This document shows positions 5,935 through 8,799 of a DNA stretch of 8,799 nt, piece by piece. Source of the stretch: Dehalococcoidia bacterium (GTDB taxonomy: Bacteria; Chloroflexota; Dehalococcoidia; GIF9; AB-539-J10); NCBI GenBank assembly GCA_023229725.1, contig JALNYR010000039.1, positions 1 through 8,799 of the forward strand. Reading direction: 5' to 3'. The stretch's first letter is position 1, and every line of letters begins with the position of its first letter. The position numbers were made by a program, and so were the translations under genes. Under the pieces are notes generated by a model that was not told the origin of the DNA, did not search any database, and saw nothing but the letters and a program-made list of their open reading frames with translations.

Positions 5935-6145
5935 AGCTCTCCTTCTCTGGCGGGCCGTCGCGCGATGCGCGCGGGCCGGACTCTCGCCCTTCCGCCTGGA
6001 CACATCTAGTCTGGAGAAACGAGATGGCTGCTGCAAGTCCTGTCGCCTCGATTCCTGGAGGCAAAGGCGTGGGGGAGTGCGCCATCATCGTCCTCATGCG
6101 GCTGCCGGACTCTGCCCCGAACCCGGCGGGGCGGGGCGAGGTATT

Positions 6146-6170
6146 CGTAGGGGCGACGCACGCGTCGCCC
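6146..6170 (+). repeat. Dispersed hairpin, GGGCGACGC type
   Basis: CGTAG leads into GGGCGACGC (6151-6159), spacer AC, and GCGTCGCCC (6162-6170): perfect 9-bp arms with a 2-base spacer. The geometry is identical to repeat A's hairpin although the arm sequence differs at several positions. Confidence 0.75.
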
Positions 6171-6223
6171 GCCATCCGGAGGTTGGTCGCCCGCCGTTGC
6201 CGCTGTCCATCTGCTGTTCGTAC

Positions 6224-6249
6224 TGTAGGGCGCGGACCTCTGCGTCCGC
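6224..6249 (+). repeat. Dispersed hairpin, GCGGAC type
   Basis: The TGTAGGG leader is followed by arms GCGGAC (6232-6237) and GTCCGC (6244-6249) with loop CTCTGC. It is followed by CCGGGCGG, in place of the CCGCC seen after the copies at 8534 and 8676. Confidence 0.7.
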
Positions 6250-6272
6250 CCGGGCGGTGATATGCGGTCTGC

Positions 6273-6356
6273 TGTAGGGGCCGTTCGAGAACGGCCCGGC
6301 GATGGGAGGCACGACACGGTTGATGCTTGCAGATACCCTCATGCCTGCCGGGTGTG
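6273..6356 (+). repeat. Repeat A, copy 2
   Basis: The TGTAGG leader, GGGCCGTTC (6278-6286), GA and GAACGGCCC (6289-6297) are followed by the same extension as copy 1, with about five substitutions over roughly 83 bases. Read on the antisense as protein, four of these five changes alter the residue (for example R to P and H to P). This speaks against a coding role. Similarity to copy 1 ends after GGTGTGG. Confidence 0.8.
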
Positions 6357-6404
6357 GGAACACGCATGGGTGGTTGGCTGCAACCGTGAATCTGGACACG
6401 GTTC

Positions 6405-6424
6405 GGGCCGTTCGCGAACGGCCC
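6405..6424. repeat. Perfect 20-bp palindrome related to repeat A hairpin
   Basis: GGGCCGTTCGCGAACGGCCC is fully self-complementary, with 10-bp arms and no spacer. It is the repeat A hairpin with the central GA changed to CG. It lies about 50 bases beyond copy 2, preceded by GGACACGGTTC instead of the TGTAGG leader. Confidence 0.75.
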
Positions 6425-6526
6425 CTCCACATAGCTCGGCCGACGTGGTTCGGGCGTACTTGCGCCAGGCTCCCGTGCGTGCCCTCAGGACAAGGCCGCA
6501 TCCGCGTGTTCTGGTGACGCCGTCGT

Positions 6527-6532
6527 TATGAT
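6527..6532 (+). promoter_or_regulatory. Possible -10 box for the ACT/aminotransferase operon
   Basis: TATGAT (5 of 6 matches to TATAAT) stands out in a GC-rich spacer, 53 bases before the preferred ACT start at 6585. I found no good -35 at 16-18 bases. If real, it would place transcription start downstream of the alternative ATG at 6528, favouring the shorter protein. Confidence 0.25.
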
Positions 6533-6584
6533 AAGCTGGCTCGACCGCCGGGAGGATGCGACTATCCGGCCGGGAACGCACGGG

Positions 6585-7022
6585 ATGGATACGAAAGGAC
6601 GCACGCTGTCGCTGTTGCCTGATATATACGCCGTGTGTCGACTGGACCGGCGCGCCCCGGTACCCGATTGGGCGACCCGTGGCCTCTTCTCCTCCGTCAC
6701 CCGCACCGCGGCAGAGCTCTCGGTGGTCTGCCCGGATGCTCTCGTCCCCGCGGGGGTGCGGAAGGAGAGCGGCTGGAGGGTCCTGATGGTCGAAGGGCCG
6801 CTAGACTTCTCTCTGACCGGCGTCCTGGCCTCCCTGACCGGTCCCCTGGCCCGCGAGGGAATCAGCGTCTTCGCCCTGTCTACCTATGACACGGACTATC
6901 TCCTGGTGAAGCAGGAGCAATGTGAGAAGGCGCTGCAGGCATTGAGAGCTGCGGGGTACCACGTTGCGGAACGTTGCAGCGCGCAGCGCGAAGAGGATGC
7001 GGGAGTTGTGCGGAGGAAATGA
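6585..7022 (+). CDS. ACT domain (ACT_7/CASTOR-like) protein, COG3603 type
   Basis: A 145-residue protein. LSLLPDIYAVCRL (7-19) is followed by FSSVTRTAAELSVVCP (35-50), then GWRVLMVEGPLDFSLTGVL and ISVFALSTYDTDYLLV, ending in a helix EKALQALRAAGY. These segments are the hallmark of small bacterial proteins with an ACT_7 domain, an amino-acid-sensing fold; no enzymatic residues are known. The ligand is unknown. The next gene, 69 bases downstream on the same strand, encodes an aminotransferase, so a link to amino-acid metabolism is plausible. The start is uncertain. ATG at 6528 gives 19 more residues, which look unlike the family, and neither start has a strong ribosome-binding site. I prefer 6585 because the family begins close to the LSLLP strand. 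Identity as this family is secure. Confidence 0.85.
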   Translation: MDTKGRTLSLLPDIYAVCRLDRRAPVPDWATRGLFSSVTRTAAELSVVCPDALVPAGVRKESGWRVLMVEGPLDFSLTGVLASLTGPLAREGISVFALSTYDTDYLLVKQEQCEKALQALRAAGYHVAERCSAQREEDAGVVRRK

Positions 7023-7091
7023 ACAGGCGCCCTCGAGCCTTGTGCCCGGCGCCTTGAACCCTTTCAACGACGAATGAATCGGGAGTGCAGC

Positions 7092-8249
7092 ATGGATGTA
7101 GCCGACAGGACCGCGTCGTTTCAGGAGTCCGTCATCCGCAAGATGACCCGTGTCGCCCAGCGCTACCAGGGCATCAACCTGGCCCAGGGGTTTCCGGAGA
7201 AGGACCCACCTGCGGAAGTGGTCGCGGAGGTCCTGCGGGCCATCCAGCAGGGGCATAACCAGTACTCCATCACCTGGGGGCTGCCGGCCCTGCGCGAGGC
7301 GGTGGCCGGGAAATACGCCCGTTTCGCCGGCCTCAAGGCCGACCCTGAGACGGACGTCACCATCACCTGCGGCTGCAGCGAGGCCATCGTGGCTACCCTG
7401 ATGGGCCTTGTGAATCCCGGCGAACGCGTCATCGTCTTCGAGCCGTTCTACGAGAACTACCTGCCCGGCTTGACCCTCTGCGGCGCAATCCCGGAGTTCG
7501 TCCGGTTGCGGGACCCTGGCTGGTCCCTGGACCCGGATGAGCTGAAGAAGGCCTTCGCGAAGAGGCCGAAGGCGCTCATCCTGAATACGCCGTGCAACCC
7601 CTCCGGCAAGGTCTTCTCCCGGGAGGAGATGGAGACGATTGCCGGCTACTGCCGGGAGTACGGGACTATCGCCATCACCGACGAAATCTACGAGCACATC
7701 CTCTACGACGGACTCGAGCACGTCCGCATGGCCACCCTGCCGGGGATGTGGGAGCAAACGGTGACCATCAGCGGCATCTCCAAGAGCTACAGCGCCACCG
7801 GGTGGCGGGTGGGCTACGTCATCGCTCACCCCGACCTGATGTCGGCCATCCGCAAGTGCCACGACTACATGGTCGTCTGTGCCCCCACCCCCTTCCAGAT
7901 GGGGGCGGTGGTGGCCATGGGGTTGCCCGATTCCTACTACCAGGAACTGCACGAGTTCTACCGGGAGCGCCGGGACTACCTGCTCAAGGTGTTCGAGGAC
8001 CTGTCCATCCCGGTCTTCCGGCCCGCGGGCGCCTACTACATGATGATCCGCATCGACGGTCTGGGCCGCGGGGACGACGACGCCTTCGCCATGTCGCTGG
8101 TGGAGAAGGCGGGCCTGGCTGTCGTGCCAGGGTCGAGCTTCTACCACCGACCCGAGGACGGGCGGGACAAGGTCCGCTTCTGCTTCGCCAAGAAGTGGGA
8201 GACCCTGCACCAGGTCAAAGAGAGGATGGAGCGCTTCCTGCACAGCTAA
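7092..8249 (+). CDS. Fold-type-I PLP aminotransferase (class I/II, kynurenine/methionine aminotransferase-like)
   Basis: A 385-residue protein with all class I/II landmarks. INLAQGFPEKDPP is near the N-terminus, followed by NQYSITWGLPALREAVA and the cofactor segment CGCSEAI. NTPCNPSGKV holds Asn169, and ITDEIYEHI holds Asp197 and Tyr200. SGISKSYSATGWRVGY holds the PLP lysine Lys231, and KVRFCFA near the end holds Arg362, which binds the substrate carboxylate. The NLAQGFP and NQY.. TWG motifs place it near kynurenine/glutamine and methionine aminotransferases rather than classical aspartate aminotransferases; the true substrate is open. The ATG at 7092 has GGGAG 6 bases upstream. An ATG at 7074 lacks a ribosome-binding site. 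It lies directly downstream of the ACT gene and is probably co-transcribed. No terminator with a T-run follows; the repeat-rich spacer begins about 40 bases after the stop. Confidence 0.92.
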   Translation: MDVADRTASFQESVIRKMTRVAQRYQGINLAQGFPEKDPPAEVVAEVLRAIQQGHNQYSITWGLPALREAVAGKYARFAGLKADPETDVTITCGCSEAIVATLMGLVNPGERVIVFEPFYENYLPGLTLCGAIPEFVRLRDPGWSLDPDELKKAFAKRPKALILNTPCNPSGKVFSREEMETIAGYCREYGTIAITDEIYEHILYDGLEHVRMATLPGMWEQTVTISGISKSYSATGWRVGYVIAHPDLMSAIRKCHDYMVVCAPTPFQMGAVVAMGLPDSYYQELHEFYRERRDYLLKVFEDLSIPVFRPAGAYYMMIRIDGLGRGDDDAFAMSLVEKAGLAVVPGSSFYHRPEDGRDKVRFCFAKKWETLHQVKERMERFLHS

Positions 8250-8291
8250 CCCGCGCGTCCCGGGACGCCACGCTCGTCTCTGCGGTTCTCC

Positions 8292-8318
8292 TGTAGGGGT
8301 CGGCTCCCACGCCGACCT
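8292..8318 (+). repeat. Dispersed hairpin, GGTCGGC type
   Basis: The TGTAGGG leader is followed by arms GGTCGGC (8298-8304) and GCCGACC (8311-8317) with loop TCCCAC. Compared with the hairpin at 2679, the terminal T-A pair of the stem is changed to C-G on both sides, a compensated change. Confidence 0.7.
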
Positions 8319-8329
8319 GGTGGGGTGGG

Positions 8330-8414
8330 GTGGAACCTTCCACCTTCGCACCTTGAACCTTCTCACTTTCCACCTTCAACCGCCGCCTCGGCCGGGGCTC
8401 CCACGCCCGCCCGC
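8330..8414. repeat. Repeat B, copy 2 (longer ACCTTSN array plus tail)
   Basis: After GGGTGGA come the units ACCTTCC, ACCTTCGC, ACCTTGA, ACCTTCTC, ACTTTCC and ACCTTCA. The tail from 8372 to 8414 is shared with 4885-4926. The array has about two more units than copy 1, so unit number varies between copies while the tail stays constant. Confidence 0.7.
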
Positions 8415-8470
8415 CACCCCGCCGTCAGCCGCCCGCCGCCGCCACCTGCCCGCGCAACTGCGCCATCTCC

Positions 8471-8558
8471 CGTAGGGGTCGGTCCCCGCACCGACCCGGT
8501 GGGGCTGCGTGGTGTCTGTGTCTGCTGTAGGGTGCGGACCTCCGTGTCCGCCCGCCAT
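8471..8558 (+). repeat. Two-hairpin module, copy 1
   Basis: CGTAGG, then hairpin GGGTCGGT-CCCCGC-ACCGACCC (8476-8497), then GGGGCTGCGTGGTGTCTGTG as linker, then TGTAGGG and hairpin GCGGAC-CTCCGT-GTCCGC (8534-8551), then CCGCCAT. Both hairpin types also occur alone elsewhere in the window. Confidence 0.75.
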
Positions 8559-8611
8559 CCCCCTGTCGGACGCCCGCCGCTACTGTCTTCACACGCGCTC
8601 GCCCAATTTCC

Positions 8612-8700
8612 CGTAAGGGTCGGTCCCCGCCACCGCCGCGGCGGGGCTGCGTGGTGTCTGTGTCTGCTGTAGGGCGCGGACCTCCGTGTCCGCCCGCCAT
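8612..8700 (+). repeat. Two-hairpin module, copy 2, first hairpin decayed
   Basis: It has the same order and linker as copy 1, starting 141 bases later. The second hairpin (8676-8693) is intact. The first reads CGTAAGGGTCGGT and then CACCGCCGCGGCGG, so its right arm no longer pairs with the left and its leader has one change. The two copies are separated by about 53 bases of unrelated sequence. Confidence 0.75.
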
Positions 8701-8756
8701 TTGGCTGCAACACGCCCGCCGTTGTGCCCCACCACCCGCCCCGGCTGCGGTTCTAC

Positions 8757-8799
8757 TGTAGGGGCCGTTCGAGAACGGCCCGGCGATGGTACGCACGAC
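8757..8799 (+). repeat. Repeat A, copy 3, cut by window end
   Basis: The TGTAGG leader, GGGCCGTTC (8762-8770), GA and GAACGGCCC (8773-8781) are followed by CGGCGATGG and CGCACGAC as in copies 1 and 2. The remainder lies beyond the window. Confidence 0.75.

Larger units (their letters stand above)
5935..6584. other. Gene-free divergent spacer carrying four hairpin repeats
   Basis: The spacer between the divergent aminotransferase and ACT-protein genes. It holds hairpins at 6146-6170 and 6224-6249, repeat A copy 2 at 6273-6356, and a 20-bp palindrome at 6405-6424. The small hairpin GGTTG-GCTG-CAACC at 6372-6385 lies between the last two. Frames in it encode the same spurious peptide on the antisense of repeat A (INRV..PIAGPFSNGPY). 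I see no gene. Confidence 0.6.
8250..8799. other. Gene-free spacer, densest repeat cluster of the window
   Basis: No gene is seen. From 8292 to the end the spacer is almost continuous repeat: hairpin, repeat B copy 2, two copies of a two-hairpin module, and the beginning of repeat A copy 3, which is cut by the window edge. Antisense frames give only Arg/Pro/Gly/Thr-rich peptides in which the same phrases recur (for example RRSAPYS), as expected of translated repeats. Confidence 0.65.

Noticed and set aside
4769..6360. A repeated peptide (INRV..PIAGPFSNGPY) on the antisense of repeat A
   Set aside because: The peptide recurs only because the DNA repeats. Four of the five substitutions between copies change residues, which is not the pattern of a conserved protein.
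5237..6430. A 397-codon minus-strand frame overlapping the class IV aminotransferase
   Set aside because: It reads the aminotransferase gene in the wrong frame and begins in repeat A; no domain is recognised.
6801..8366. A 521-codon minus-strand frame across the class I aminotransferase
   Set aside because: It is antisense to a gene with complete catalytic motifs; the composition is that of a shadow frame and it starts in repeat B.
8471..8700. Possible CRISPR array from repeated palindromic units
   Set aside because: Repeat units differ in length and arm sequence, spacing is irregular, there are only two copies of any long unit, and no cas genes are present.

Overview
This is a GC-rich bacterial chromosomal window with nine recognisable protein genes, eight complete and one cut at base 1. 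No RNA genes, CRISPR arrays, transposases or phage genes were seen. The gene families (a CaiB/BaiF CoA-transferase/racemase, a methylmalonyl-CoA-epimerase-like VOC protein, PLP aminotransferases, an ACT_7 protein, small VOC proteins) together with spacers full of 'TGTAGGG' hairpins remind me of Chloroflexota, perhaps Dehalococcoidia-like metagenomic genomes. That taxonomic guess rests on memory of style, not on a marker gene.

Layout. 1-581 (minus): an Fpg/Nei-like DNA glycosylase homologue, cut at base 1, preceded by a stand-alone Smr protein. 911-1402 (plus): a four-helix membrane protein of unknown function. 1484-1855 and 2048-2293 (both minus): a VOC (glyoxalase-fold) protein and a GlsB/YeaQ-type small membrane protein. 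2952-4712 (plus): a methylmalonyl-CoA-epimerase-like VOC protein, then a CaiB/BaiF protein carrying the residues of alpha-methylacyl-CoA racemase; both plausibly act on the alpha-carbon of branched acyl-CoAs. 4945-5934 (minus): a fold-type-IV aminotransferase (D-amino-acid/branched-chain/ADC-lyase type). 6585-8249 (plus): an ACT-domain protein followed by a fold-type-I aminotransferase, probably one operon.

The most unusual content is between the genes. The spacers at 582-910, 2294-2951, 4713-4944, 5935-6584 and 8250-8799 hold an orderly set of non-coding repeats. (i) Short hairpins introduced by TGTAGGG or CGTAGGG, whose arms differ between copies but stay complementary. All thirteen flanks read in the plus direction, whichever way the adjacent genes point. 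(ii) An element of at least 83 bp (repeat A) present twice, with a third copy running off the window end. (iii) Degenerate 7-8 bp arrays of ACCTTSN type followed by a shared 42-43 bp tail (repeat B). (iv) A perfect four-copy 10-bp array and a five-copy 7-bp array upstream of the epimerase gene. (v) An 88-bp two-hairpin module repeated at about 141-bp spacing near the end. No gene in the window explains their spread. They are the best candidate here for an undescribed, probably mobile, repeat system. The long antisense ORFs across the genes and spacers look like artefacts of high GC content.
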